Origin: Gemmatimonadales bacterium
GTDB lineage: Bacteria; Gemmatimonadota; Gemmatimonadetes; Gemmatimonadales; GWC2-71-9
Direction: 5' to 3'
Length of the DNA: 64,000 nucleotides
NCBI GenBank assembly: GCA_041390145.1
Contig: JAWKQM010000005.1
Location: 62,001 to 126,000 of the forward strand
Shown one piece after another: positions 9,127-17,677 of this stretch. The position numbers and the translations under genes are program-made. Position 1 is the first letter of the stretch, and every line of letters begins with the position of its first letter. The notes under the pieces are model-generated. The model did not search any database and had not been told where the DNA came from. It saw nothing but the letters and a program-made list of their open reading frames with translations.

Positions 9127-9833
9127 ACGTCCTGGTCCCGGTCGGCTCGCTCGTCCCGGGGGCGCGCATCAGTCTCGATGCCCTGGAGGTGCATCACCTC
9201 CGCGTGCGGCGCGCCGGAGCCGGCGAGGCCGTCCGGCTGCTGGACGGTGCGGGCGGCGTGGGTGCCGGGGCGCTGGAGCTCGGGAAGAAGGGCGCCGTGG
9301 TCACGGTGGGTGAGGTGCACACCGAGGCGGCGCCGACGCCGCTGGCGCTGGCCATCGGGGCGGGGGAGCGCGATCGATTCGCCTGGGTGGTGGAGAAGGC
9401 CGCGGAACTCGGCGTGACGGAAATCGTGCCGCTGGAGACCGAACATACCCGGGGCGTCGCATCCCGCATTCGTGGTGCGCAGGTCGAGCGCTTCCGGCGT
9501 CGGACCCTCGAGGCGATCAAGCAGTGCGGCGCGACCTGGGCGCCGCAGGTGCGCGAGCCGGTGCCGCTCGAGGAGTTTGCCGCCGAGCCGCGCGCCGGCA
9601 TCCGCTGGCTGGCGGCGCTCGAGGGAGGCGTGCCTCCCGCCGGGGTGGGGCCCGATCCGGTGACGATCGCCATCGGGCCTGAAGGCGGGTTCACCGCCGA
9701 GGAACGAAGTGCGCTCGAAGCGGCCGGGTTCACGCCGGTCCGGTTCGGCGATCACATCCTGCGGTTCGAGACGGCCGCCCTGGCGGGGGCGGTCTACACC
9801 AGCGTCGCGCGAAAGCGAGGGCTCGATGGCTGA
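9123..9833 (+). CDS. rsmE: 16S rRNA (uracil-1498-N3)-methyltransferase RsmE
   Basis: A SPOUT-class methyltransferase of 236 residues that methylates U1498 of 16S rRNA. An N-terminal PUA-like region (LDALEVHHLRVRR) precedes the knotted domain with KAAELGVTEIVPL, the SAM-binding IAIGPEGGFTAEE near residue 180, and a C-terminal ILRFETAALAG. GTG 9123 forms a GTGA overlap with prmA. The gene overlaps the following HIT gene by 8 bp, so translation of prmA, rsmE and HIT is probably coupled. Confidence 0.93.
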   Translation: MNVLVPVGSLVPGARISLDALEVHHLRVRRAGAGEAVRLLDGAGGVGAGALELGKKGAVVTVGEVHTEAAPTPLALAIGAGERDRFAWVVEKAAELGVTEIVPLETEHTRGVASRIRGAQVERFRRRTLEAIKQCGATWAPQVREPVPLEEFAAEPRAGIRWLAALEGGVPPAGVGPDPVTIAIGPEGGFTAEERSALEAAGFTPVRFGDHILRFETAALAGAVYTSVARKRGLDG

Positions 9834-10173
9834 CTGCATTTTCTGCCGGATCGCGTCGGGGGAGATCCCCGCCCAGATCGTGGGACGGACCTCCGACGCC
9901 GTGGCCTTCCGCGACCTCAATCCCCAGGCGCCGGTCCATGTGCTCGTGATCCCGGTCCAGCACCACGCCGCCGCGCGTGACGCCACAGGTCCCGAGGGGG
10001 AGCGGCTGCTGGGCCGCCTCCTGGCATTCGCCACGGAGACCGCTGCCGGGCTGGGGCTGGATGCGGGGGGGTACCGGATCGTGACCAACACCGGGAAGGA
10101 TGGCGGGCAGAGCGTGGACCACCTGCACCTGCACATTCTGGGGGGTCGGGCCCTCGGTTGGCCTCCGGGGTAA
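9826..10173 (+). CDS. HIT-family (Hint-like) nucleotide hydrolase
   Basis: A 115-residue histidine-triad protein. Its N-terminal MADCIFCRIASGEIP is the Hint-type opening with two cysteines, and HLHLHILGG near residues 100-108 is the catalytic HxHxH triad. Hint proteins hydrolyse nucleoside phosphoramidates such as adenylated lysine; the physiological substrate here is unknown. The start lies inside rsmE. After this gene the compact operon ends and about 300 bp of repeat-bearing sequence follows. Confidence 0.92.
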   Translation: MADCIFCRIASGEIPAQIVGRTSDAVAFRDLNPQAPVHVLVIPVQHHAAARDATGPEGERLLGRLLAFATETAAGLGLDAGGYRIVTNTGKDGGQSVDHLHLHILGGRALGWPPG

Positions 10174-10182
10174 GCGGTTTCA

Positions 10183-10313
10183 GTCATTGCGAGGCCATGT
10201 AAGGGCAGGACGTTTTGTCATTGCGAGGTCACGCAGTGGCCGAAGCAATCTGGGTCCAACCGCGCAAGACCTGGATTGCTTTATCGGCCCCTCCGGGGCC
10301 TCCTCGCCGTGGG
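10183..10313 (+). repeat. REP-like palindromic repeat cluster, degenerate copies
   Basis: Two direct copies of GTCATTGCGAGG(C/T)CA begin at 10183 and 10217. The second continues to CCGAAGCAATC at 10250. A third copy in the opposite orientation starts at GATTGCTT (10274) and runs through GGCCCCTCCGGGGCC to TCCTCGC (10307). The arms AAGCAATC (10243-10250) and GATTGCTT (10274-10281) can pair. This pattern resembles dispersed REP-like repeats seen between genes in many bacteria. The 10174-10476 gap otherwise holds only a possible promoter. Confidence 0.7.
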
Positions 10314-10349
10314 AACTTGGGGGGCTTTACTGCCACTCCAAACTCCTCG

Positions 10350-10378
10350 TTGCGTCCCATGACCGATTGGGGTACTAT
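10350..10378 (+). promoter_or_regulatory. Possible sigma-70 promoter for the exported-protein pair
   Basis: TTGCGT (10350-10355) and TACTAT (10373-10378) are separated by exactly 17 bp, about 100 bp upstream of the lipoprotein start. The -35 element matches only 3 of 6 consensus bases and the -10 element 4 of 6, so this is a candidate only. Confidence 0.3.
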
Positions 10379-10476
10379 CTTGTCCCTCTTGCCCGGAAGA
10401 CCGTCGCCAATATCGAGCCCCCCTCGAGAAACCCCATAGGTCTGCGTGTACTCACGTCGGCCAAATCGGAGAATCA

Positions 10477-11475
10477 ATGGTTCAACGAAGGAGCTCATAC
10501 GGCGCGGCCATCGCCGCCGTGCTCTGTTCAATTGTGTTGTCAGGATGCGCTCAGGAAGCCACTCTGGAGCCAGGTGGCGAGGCGGCGACTTCAGTCATCT
10601 CGAACACTCCACTCGGTGTCACGATTGTGCCGATGTGTCAGGTGGGGTGCTTGGATTCTGACCCTAATCCCGCTGAGCCGGGAGTCTTCTTGGGAAGCGG
10701 TGTCACGGATGACTTGTGCGGTGGCGATGAGCAGACCGACCACGATGGGGATGGGCTCTCGACGTTCTGCGAGAACAACCTAGCAGTGGCCTTCGCACCG
10801 GAACTTCGGTACGCCTGGGGTGACGAGGTTGGACGCGAGCCCTACTGGGCTGCCAAACCGCTTGCATACGGTAACGCTAGCAAGGTGACAATCGCCTACC
10901 TCCTTTCATATTACATCGACACCGGTAGCTCCGCGTGGGGCTGCGTCATCCCACCCGGTAGCTATTTCTGCCCTGGTCACAATGGGGATTCTGAGGCGAT
11001 TGTTCTTGAAGTGTATTATGACGCGAACACGAAGCACTGGGTCCTTAGCAAGGCTGTTTATTCTACGCACGAAACATACGGAGTCTTCAGCAAGGGCAAT
11101 AAACAGTACCCGATGGCCTTGCAGTATCCTTCTCACCCCGGGGCCTATCCCCGATCGTACGTTGCTGTCGGAAAGCACGCGAACTACAACTCGGTCTCCG
11201 CGTGCAACAACGGTGCGTTTGCTGCCACGGATGATTGCAGCCACGTGGACACATCCGAGCGGGTCTTCGTGAGCGGTGCATATAACGTCGGGAGCAGTGA
11301 CGTGCACCTCATCGATTGCGTTGAGAGCCGAGACCCGGGCTACGTTTACTACGGAAGCGGACGGCAAGAGTGCTATTGGAGTTCGGGCGAATTCCGTGGG
11401 TGGATTCCCACGTGGGTAGGCGGCACCACCGCGATGCCCGGATACGGGGCTCGCTTGTCCTACTTCGGGTATTAG
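10477..11475 (+). CDS. Lipoprotein with DxDGDG motif, possibly related to the Vps62/NPP1 fold
   Basis: A 332-residue exported protein. A signal peptide ends in the lipobox LSGC (Cys near residue 23). DHDGDG near residue 89 is a calcium-loop-like motif. Later segments PYWAAKPLAYG, GHNGDSEAIVLEVYYD and SYVAVGKHANYNS follow the same order as GD-[WS]E and SHAxY segments in Vps62 and necrosis-inducing NPP1-like proteins. I saw this by eye and it could be coincidental. At least eight cysteines in the mature part suggest disulfides. Base composition is visibly less GC-rich than neighbouring genes, and it sits between REP-like repeats, so acquisition is plausible. Function unknown. Confidence 0.65.
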   Translation: MVQRRSSYGAAIAAVLCSIVLSGCAQEATLEPGGEAATSVISNTPLGVTIVPMCQVGCLDSDPNPAEPGVFLGSGVTDDLCGGDEQTDHDGDGLSTFCENNLAVAFAPELRYAWGDEVGREPYWAAKPLAYGNASKVTIAYLLSYYIDTGSSAWGCVIPPGSYFCPGHNGDSEAIVLEVYYDANTKHWVLSKAVYSTHETYGVFSKGNKQYPMALQYPSHPGAYPRSYVAVGKHANYNSVSACNNGAFAATDDCSHVDTSERVFVSGAYNVGSSDVHLIDCVESRDPGYVYYGSGRQECYWSSGEFRGWIPTWVGGTTAMPGYGARLSYFGY

Positions 11476-11480
11476 CAGCG

Positions 11481-11864
11481 ATGCGAGCAACAATCCTCGT
11501 GCTCGGCGGACTGCTCATCATGGGCGGTCGTCTCGAAGCACAACGACAGGCGGTTCCGATGCGGGCCAGCTCAGTCTGGGCGCCTGCCGAGCGAGCCGAA
11601 GGGCCACTGGCACTCAAGGTCGCGACTGGGGCGGCGCAGCAAAGTTATTGGCTGGAGGGCCTCATCATTGGTGGGGTGCTGGGTGGCGCCGCCGGGGCAA
11701 TCGTCGCGGCTGGGGGGTGCAGTGATACCGACAGCGGGTATTCAGGAGGGTGTGCCGGCCCGACCATTGTAGGTGTCTTAGTCGGGGCTTTGCTGGGTGC
11801 GGTCCCTGGCGTACTTATTGGAGGGCGCTTCCACAAGAAGCCTAAGACAGTCCCGGCTAGCTGA
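11481..11864 (+). CDS. Small exported glycine-zipper protein, unknown function
   Basis: A 127-residue protein starting at ATG 11481, six bases after the lipoprotein stop, so likely co-transcribed with it. The N-terminus MRATILVLGGLLIMGGRLEAQ is a plausible signal peptide. Two hydrophobic Gly/Ala-rich stretches (about residues 60-77 and 90-112, for example GGVLGGAAGAIVAAGG) look like a glycine-zipper membrane hairpin and are separated by a two-cysteine loop. The C-terminus is basic. No family recognised. Confidence 0.55.
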   Translation: MRATILVLGGLLIMGGRLEAQRQAVPMRASSVWAPAERAEGPLALKVATGAAQQSYWLEGLIIGGVLGGAAGAIVAAGGCSDTDSGYSGGCAGPTIVGVLVGALLGAVPGVLIGGRFHKKPKTVPAS

Positions 11865-11919
11865 TGGAGAGCACCAGCGTGTGGAGACGGCGGCGGGGCG
11901 GCTGGAAGCGCCCAGTTTT

Positions 11920-11952
11920 GTCGGGCTCCTGCCGGGGCCTCCTCGCAATGAG
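11920..11952 (+). repeat. Partial REP-like repeat copy
   Basis: GGGCTCCTGCCGGGGCC followed by TCCTCGCAATGA repeats the inverted-orientation copy found at 10285-10309. The 13-mer GGGGCCTCCTCGC is exact at 10295-10307 and 11934-11946. The copies lie on either side of the two exported-protein genes. The remaining 11865-12069 gap holds the rpsU promoter candidate and nothing else that I recognise. Confidence 0.6.
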
Positions 11953-11985
11953 AGAAGGGCTCTCAGCCCCCTATCCCCTGTCCTC

Positions 11986-12014
11986 TTGCTCCCCGGCCCC
12001 GGCCAGTCTATGTT
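11986..12014 (+). promoter_or_regulatory. Possible sigma-70 promoter of the rpsU operon
   Basis: TTGCTC (11986-11991) and TATGTT (12009-12014) are 17 bp apart, placing a transcription start near 12021 and a short leader before rpsU at 12070. It would drive rpsU-yqeY-mutS2-dnaG and the genes beyond. Confidence 0.4.
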
Positions 12015-12069
12015 TAATGACTGCATAACATTACCGCCCTGACACGGGCTGGAGAGGGGTGATTTGCTG

Positions 12070-12267
12070 ATGTCCGAAGTCATCATTCACGATGACGAAA
12101 GCTTCGAGCGGGCGCTGAAGCGCTTCAAGAAGAAGTGCGAAAAGGCCGGGATTCTGTCCGACCTGCGCAAGCACCGCCACTACGAGAAGCCGAGCGAAAA
12201 GCGGAAGCGGAAAATGAACGCCGCCGCGCGCAAGGTTCGCCGTGGGCCCCGGAAGCCGCGTGTCTAA
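12070..12267 (+). CDS. rpsU: 30S ribosomal protein S21
   Basis: A 65-residue, strongly basic protein. SEVIIHDDESFERALKRFKK is the typical S21 start, followed by CEKAGILSDLRKHRHYEKPS and a lysine/arginine-rich tail. ATG 12070 follows a GGAGAGGGG ribosome binding site at about the right distance; the TTG two codons earlier is less likely. S21 helps mRNA binding on the small subunit. It overlaps yqeY by 8 bp and heads an operon ending in dnaG, like the rpsU-dnaG macromolecular synthesis operon of proteobacteria but with yqeY and mutS2 between. Confidence 0.95.
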   Translation: MSEVIIHDDESFERALKRFKKKCEKAGILSDLRKHRHYEKPSEKRKRKMNAAARKVRRGPRKPRV

Positions 12268-12700
12268 TCTGGCAGACGACCTGCACGCCGCACTGACCGC
12301 GGCTCGCAAGTCCAAGAACAAGGACCGTACCCAGCTTCTGGGGACGGTCCTTGCGGCTCTCAAGAACCGGGAGCTGGAGCAGAATCGCGCCCCGACCGAC
12401 GAGGACGTGCTCGACGTGCTGCAGAAGGGCGTCAAGATGCGGCGGGAATCGGTGGAGCAATACGTCAAGGGCGGCCGGGAAGACCTGGCCAGCCAGGAAC
12501 GCGCCGAGATCCTGATCATCGAGGAGTTCCTCCCCCCGGCCGCCGACCCTGAGGAAATACGCACCGCGGTTCGTGCGGCCATCGCCGATGGAGCCACCGA
12601 TATCGGCAAGGTCATGGGGCGGGTGGTGCCGCAGTTCAAGGGCCGCGCCGACGGCAAGGTGATTCAACAGATCGTCCGAACGGAGCTCTCGCTGGGATGA
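12260..12700 (+). CDS. yqeY: GatB/YqeY domain protein
   Basis: A 146-residue helical protein of the YqeY family, which resembles the tail domain of the amidotransferase subunit GatB. Recognisable stretches are KDRTQLLGTVLAALKNRELE, EFLPPAADPEEI and the C-terminal GKVMGRVVPQFKGRADGKVI. GTG 12260 starts within rpsU and gives the family's usual N-terminus. Its molecular role is not settled in the family. The position after rpsU is the conserved context. Confidence 0.9.
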   Translation: MSNLADDLHAALTAARKSKNKDRTQLLGTVLAALKNRELEQNRAPTDEDVLDVLQKGVKMRRESVEQYVKGGREDLASQERAEILIIEEFLPPAADPEEIRTAVRAAIADGATDIGKVMGRVVPQFKGRADGKVIQQIVRTELSLG

Positions 12701-15141
12701 TGGCAACCGAACCGGTCGAACAGAGCCACGGGGTGCAGGCGTTCAAGGACGCCGGCACCCCGTCCTCTTTGCCGGGGGGGGCAGCCGACGCCGCGCTTGA
12801 GACGCTCGAGTTTGGGCGCGCGCTCGATGCCGTGGCAGGGTTTGCCGCCGGTCCGCTCGGCGCCGCACGCATCCGCGCCCGCCGTCCGACCGGCGACCTC
12901 CGCTGGATTCGCCGGGAACTTGAGGGTGTCGAGGAACTGGCGGTGCTCTGCCGTCGGGATACGCCCCTCCTCGTGGAACCGGCGCCGGATGCCGCCAGCG
13001 CGCTGGCGCGACTCCGGGTGGAGGGCAGCGTGCTCGACGGAGTCGAGCTGGTGCGGATGCGCTCCCTGCTGCGCGCCTGCCGGCTGAACGCGGCCGAGCT
13101 CCGCCGGGTGGCGGAGGAGGCGCCGCTCGCGGCATCCCTGGCTGTTCCCGTCCCCGACAAGGCGCTCGACCGCCGCCTCGAGGCCGCGCTCGATGACGAC
13201 GGGCAGCTGCTCGACGGCGCGAGCCCCGCGCTCGCCGCGGCCCGGCGGGAGGTGCAGTCGGCGCGCAGCCGGCTCATCAAGAAGCTCGAGACGATCCTCC
13301 GCGCCGCCGAGGGCTCGGGCGACGCCGGCGTGACGGTGCGCGGCGGCCGGTACGTGATTCCTGTCCGTCGCGACGCGCGGCAGCGGCCCGCCGGCATCGT
13401 CCATGACGAGTCGGCCAGCCATGGCACCCTCTTCCTCGAACCGACCGACGCGATCGAGCTGGGCAACGCCCTCCGCGAGGCGGAATCGGCGGAGGACCGG
13501 GAGCGGCTGCGGGTGCTCCGCGACCTGACCGAGATGCTTCGGCCGGCGTGGAGCGACTTGCGGGACGGTGCCGAGATGTGCATCCGGCTGGACGACCTCT
13601 CGGCCCGGGCCAGGTACGCGGCGGCCGTCGAAGGGTTCCGGCCGGAGATGCTGGCGGCCCCCGCGGCACTCGCCATCGTGAACGGACGGCATCCCCTCCT
13701 GCTCGCGGCGGGGGAAGCGGTCGTCCCATTCGATCTCTCGCTCGACTCGACCGAGCGGACGCTCGTCGTCAGCGGTCCCAACACCGGCGGCAAGACGGTG
13801 CTCCTGAAGGCCGTCGGCCTGCTCGCGGCCCTGGCACAGAGCGGCATCATCCCGCCGGTCGGCGCCGCGAGCCAGTTGCCGGTCTTCACCCGCTACTTCG
13901 CGGATATCGGCGACCACCAGTCGCTGGCCGCGAACCTTTCGACCTTTTCCGCACACCTGGCCGCGCTGCGCACCATCCTGACCGACGCCGACGATGCCAC
14001 CCTCGTTCTGCTTGATGAAATCGGCAGCGGCACCGACCCGGCGGAGGGAGCGGCCCTCGCCGCCGCGGCGCTCCTGTCGCTCACCCGGCGCGGCACGATG
14101 ACGCTCGCCACCACCCACCTCGGCGCGCTCAAGACGCTGCCGGAGCGGGACGCCGGGATCGTGAACGCCTCGCTTCAGTTCGACGCCGAGACGATTCGCC
14201 CGACCTATCGCTTCGAGAAGGGCGTCCCCGGTCGCTCCTACGGCCTGGCCATCGCCAGCCGACTGGGGATCGACCCCGCGGTGCTTGCCGAAGCCGAGGC
14301 CGATGTCCCGCGTGCGGCGCGCACCCTCGACGCCCTGCTGGCGGACGCGGAGCGCCGGTCACGCGCGCTGGAGGCCGGCGAGGCTGCGCTGGCGGAGCGC
14401 GACGCGGAAAGCGAACTCCGCGCCGCGCGCCTGGCGTCGGAACTGGAGGCGGTGGAGGCGCGTGACACCGCGTTGCGCCGGCGTGAGCGCGACGCGGAAC
14501 GCCGGGCCCGCGAACAGGCCCGCGCGCACCTGCTCGAGGCCCGGCAGCTGGTGGAGCAGGCGCTGGGCGCCGCGCGCACCGCCGTGGACGAGGCCGCGGC
14601 GCGAGACGCGCGTCGGCTGGTCGAGGAGGGCATCACCGCGGAGGCCGCCGCGATGGCAGCCGAGGAGAGGGAGGAACGGGCCGAGGGGCAGGCGGTGGTC
14701 GTTGGCAGCCGCGTCCGTACGGGGGCGGCCGGGGTCGGGCAGGTGGTCGAACTGCGCGGCGACGGGCGGGCCGTCGTGATGGTCGGCAGCCTTCGGGTGG
14801 TGGTGGACACGCGGCAGCTTGAGGTGCTTCGCGGGCAGGCGCCGAAGCCGGCGGCCCACGAGCCGGTCCGCACCCACCACGCGCCGGCCATCGAGGCGCC
14901 GATGGAGATCGACCTGCGTGGCATGACGGGCGACGAGGCGGAAATGGCCACGCTGGCCGCGCTCGACGCCGCCGTGCTGGCGGACCGTCCGTACCTCCGG
15001 ATCATCCACGGCATGGGGACCGGCGTGGTGCGGTCGCGTGTGCAGCAGCTGTTGAGTCGGGACAGCCGGGTGCGGAGCCACGCCTTCGCTCCGCCCAACC
15101 AGGGTGGAAGCGGCGCCACGGTGGCGGAGCTCAAGTCGTGA
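12697..15141 (+). CDS. mutS2: Endonuclease MutS2
   Basis: An 814-residue MutS-family ATPase lacking the mismatch-recognition domain. It has the clamp/core region, Walker A GPNTGGKT near residue 359, Walker B VLLDEIGSGTDP near residue 433, a long Ala/Arg/Glu-rich coiled coil (about 535-660), and a C-terminal Smr nuclease domain (about 735-814) with IDLRGMTGDEAE, IIHGMGTG and HAFAPPNQGGSGATV. MutS2 proteins act in recombination control and in rescue of collided ribosomes. The ATG overlaps the yqeY stop (ATGA), and GTGA leads into dnaG. Confidence 0.95.
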   Translation: MMATEPVEQSHGVQAFKDAGTPSSLPGGAADAALETLEFGRALDAVAGFAAGPLGAARIRARRPTGDLRWIRRELEGVEELAVLCRRDTPLLVEPAPDAASALARLRVEGSVLDGVELVRMRSLLRACRLNAAELRRVAEEAPLAASLAVPVPDKALDRRLEAALDDDGQLLDGASPALAAARREVQSARSRLIKKLETILRAAEGSGDAGVTVRGGRYVIPVRRDARQRPAGIVHDESASHGTLFLEPTDAIELGNALREAESAEDRERLRVLRDLTEMLRPAWSDLRDGAEMCIRLDDLSARARYAAAVEGFRPEMLAAPAALAIVNGRHPLLLAAGEAVVPFDLSLDSTERTLVVSGPNTGGKTVLLKAVGLLAALAQSGIIPPVGAASQLPVFTRYFADIGDHQSLAANLSTFSAHLAALRTILTDADDATLVLLDEIGSGTDPAEGAALAAAALLSLTRRGTMTLATTHLGALKTLPERDAGIVNASLQFDAETIRPTYRFEKGVPGRSYGLAIASRLGIDPAVLAEAEADVPRAARTLDALLADAERRSRALEAGEAALAERDAESELRAARLASELEAVEARDTALRRRERDAERRAREQARAHLLEARQLVEQALGAARTAVDEAAARDARRLVEEGITAEAAAMAAEEREERAEGQAVVVGSRVRTGAAGVGQVVELRGDGRAVVMVGSLRVVVDTRQLEVLRGQAPKPAAHEPVRTHHAPAIEAPMEIDLRGMTGDEAEMATLAALDAAVLADRPYLRIIHGMGTGVVRSRVQQLLSRDSRVRSHAFAPPNQGGSGATVAELKS

Positions 15142-16916
15142 GTATCCCCGACGACGTGATCGAACAGGTGCGCGACACCGCGGATATCGTGTCCATTGTG
15201 GGCGACTCGGTGGACCTCAAGCGGACCGGGTCGGACTACCGCGGTCCCTGTCCCTTTCACGGCGGGACGCACCGCAACCTGGCGGTCATCCCGAAGAAGG
15301 GGATGTTCTACTGCTACGTCTGCCACGAGGCCGGGGATGTCTTCAGCTTCTTCATGAAGCGCTTCGGGATGGATTACCCGACGGCGGTGCGCGAAGTGGC
15401 GCGCAAGGTCGGCATCGTGATTCCCGAGCGGAGCGAGCGGCAGGGACCCGATCCGAACGAGCCGCTCTACTCCGCCGCCGCCGTGGCGCACGACTGGTTT
15501 GCGCGGCAGCTGCGCGAGTCGTCGGAGGCCGAGGGGGCGCGCAAGTATCTCCTGGATCGTGGCATTCCGATGGAGGTGGCGGCGGAGCTCGGCTTGGGAT
15601 TCGCCCCGCGCCGCAAGGAGTTCCAGGCGGCCATGGCCGAACTCGGCGTGAAGGAAGACGACCTCGTTACCGCCGGGCTGGTGGTCCGGCGCGAGGACGG
15701 CAGCATCGGCCCGCGCTTCCGCAGCCGGCTCCTCTTTCCGATTCACGACCTGCGCGGCCGCGTGGTGGCGTTCGGCGGCCGCCTGCTGGGCCCCGGCGAG
15801 CCCAAGTACCTGAACTCGCCGGAGACGCCGATTTTTCACAAGGGCCGGTCGCTCTACAACCTGCACTTCGCCCGGAACGCCATTCGCCGCGAGGAGAGCG
15901 CGCTCGTCGTCGAGGGCTACTTCGACGTGCTGCGGCTGGTCCAGGCCGGCATCGAGCATGTCGTGGCGCCGCTCGGCACCGCGCTCACGGGCGACCAGGC
16001 GGAACTGCTCAAGCGCTACACGAAGACCGTGACCCTGCTGTACGACAGCGACCCCGCCGGGCTCCGCGCCACCTTCCGCGCCGGCGACGAGCTGCTGCGG
16101 CACGACGTCCGGGCCCGCGTGGCGACCCTGCCGGCCGGCGAGGATCCGGACACCCTCGTGCAGAAGGGCGGGGCGGCGGCGCTGCAGGCGGTCCTCGACG
16201 ATGCCGTCGATGTGCTCGAGCGGAAGATCCAGATCCTGGAGCGCAAGGGCTGGTTCGAGGACGTGGAGCACCGGCGGGAGGCGCTTGACCGCCTGTTGCC
16301 GACCATTCGGGCGGCGAGCAACGCCATCACCCGCGAGCTCTATCTCGGCCGGGTGGCTGAGCGCTCGGGGGTCAGCAAGGAGGTGCTGCTCACCGAGGTC
16401 GAGGCGATGCGTGAACCCCGGGTCCATGCCCCGCCGTCGGAACGCCACCCTGCGCCCAGCCCGCGGGTGCCTGCGAGGCGGGTCAGCCGGATGGGTGGTG
16501 TGGCCGAGGTCGAGCTCCTCCGCGTGCTGGTGGCGAGCGACGAATACCGCGCCCGGGCCGCGCACGAAGTGCGGCGCGAGTGGTTCGAGGTACCGGTCCA
16601 CCAGGAGCTGTTCGACGCCCTCACCGCGGAGCCCCAGCTGCCGGCGGCCGACCTCGCGGGACGGCTCACGCCACCCGCGATGGTGTTGTGGAGCGAGTTG
16701 CGCGAGGCCGGCGGCACCCTGACGGACCTGGTGCTGGATGATCACTACGCCAGCGCCTCGGAGGCGCTGGAGTTCCGCCCGCACTGGCGCGAGTACCAGA
16801 AGTTGACCGACCCGGGCGAGAAGTTGACCCGGAAGAAGGAACTCGACGCGAAATACGCCCGTGCCCTGCGCAAGGCGATGCAATGGCAAAACCCACGGCC
16901 GCGGACGCCGCAGTAA
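15138..16916 (+). CDS. dnaG: DNA primase DnaG
   Basis: A 592-residue primase that makes RNA primers for replication. The N-terminal zinc ribbon has CPFH (C38/H41) and CYVC (C59/C62). The RNA polymerase/TOPRIM core includes YLNSPETPIFHKG, VVEGYFDV near residue 258 with the catalytic Glu, and DSDPAG. The C-terminal region is helical, as in DnaB-interacting domains. The GTG start overlaps mutS2. No sigma-factor gene follows, unlike the proteobacterial rpsU-dnaG-rpoD arrangement. Confidence 0.96.
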   Translation: MSIPDDVIEQVRDTADIVSIVGDSVDLKRTGSDYRGPCPFHGGTHRNLAVIPKKGMFYCYVCHEAGDVFSFFMKRFGMDYPTAVREVARKVGIVIPERSERQGPDPNEPLYSAAAVAHDWFARQLRESSEAEGARKYLLDRGIPMEVAAELGLGFAPRRKEFQAAMAELGVKEDDLVTAGLVVRREDGSIGPRFRSRLLFPIHDLRGRVVAFGGRLLGPGEPKYLNSPETPIFHKGRSLYNLHFARNAIRREESALVVEGYFDVLRLVQAGIEHVVAPLGTALTGDQAELLKRYTKTVTLLYDSDPAGLRATFRAGDELLRHDVRARVATLPAGEDPDTLVQKGGAAALQAVLDDAVDVLERKIQILERKGWFEDVEHRREALDRLLPTIRAASNAITRELYLGRVAERSGVSKEVLLTEVEAMREPRVHAPPSERHPAPSPRVPARRVSRMGGVAEVELLRVLVASDEYRARAAHEVRREWFEVPVHQELFDALTAEPQLPAADLAGRLTPPAMVLWSELREAGGTLTDLVLDDHYASASEALEFRPHWREYQKLTDPGEKLTRKKELDAKYARALRKAMQWQNPRPRTPQ

Positions 16917-16953
16917 CGGCCCCGTGGCCCCGACTCTCAACGAGGAAGACAGG

Positions 16954-17664
16954 ATGAATCCCGATCTGGAAAAGTTGCTCGATCTGCAGGACAAGGACAT
17001 GGCGCTGCTCGAGGTGGACGGCCGCCTCGACGAGGTGCTGGCCGAGGAGCAGGCCCTCGACGACGCCGTCACCACTGCGGAGGCGGCCATCGGCGTCGCC
17101 CAGCGCAGCGTGGCCGAGGCGATCCGTCGCCGGATCGAGGTCGAAGGAAGGGTGGAGACCTATCGCAAGCTGCAGGAGGGCCGGCGCAAGCGGATCGAGG
17201 TGTCCCGGCCGGGCAAGGAGACCACCACGCTGATGGCCGAGCTGGAGCTCTCGCGGCAGGTGCTGGCACGCGAGGAGTCCGACTGGTTCCGCGCCCAGGA
17301 AACGGTGCAGGCCCAGGAAGCCCGCGTGGCCGATGCGGAGGCGCAGGTCGAGGCGCTGAAGGCCGAGCAGGTCGAGACGCGCGCGGCTCTGGCAACGCGG
17401 AAGAGTGAACTGGAAGCCGAGCGCGCGGTGGCGCTTGAGGCGCGCGACAAGAGCGCCGCGGCCGTCGCCAAGCCCCTCCGGTCCCGCTACGAGCGGCTCC
17501 GCGGCTCACGGGCACCGGTGGCGGTGGTGGCGCTGGCGGGAGACGCCTGCGGCGCCTGCTTCACCGCGGTGCCGATGAATCGCCGGGCGCAGATGCGGAT
17601 GTCGGGCGTGATCGACGGCTGCGAAGGGTGCGGCGTCATGCTCTACTACGCCGACGTATCCTGA
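16954..17664 (+). CDS. Coiled-coil protein with C-terminal C4 zinc ribbon
   Basis: A 236-residue protein with a long alpha-helical coiled coil (about residues 20-185, rich in Ala/Glu/Arg) and a C-terminal zinc ribbon with two CxxC pairs: CGAC near residue 201 and CEGC near residue 227. This is the CT398/DUF164-type architecture seen next to dnaG or in cell-envelope contexts in many phyla. Its function is unknown. ATG 16954 has AGG just upstream; earlier in-frame sequence is Arg-rich and unlikely to be translated. Confidence 0.8.
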   Translation: MNPDLEKLLDLQDKDMALLEVDGRLDEVLAEEQALDDAVTTAEAAIGVAQRSVAEAIRRRIEVEGRVETYRKLQEGRRKRIEVSRPGKETTTLMAELELSRQVLAREESDWFRAQETVQAQEARVADAEAQVEALKAEQVETRAALATRKSELEAERAVALEARDKSAAAVAKPLRSRYERLRGSRAPVAVVALAGDACGACFTAVPMNRRAQMRMSGVIDGCEGCGVMLYYADVS

Positions 17665-17677
17665 GCGTGACCCGCTG

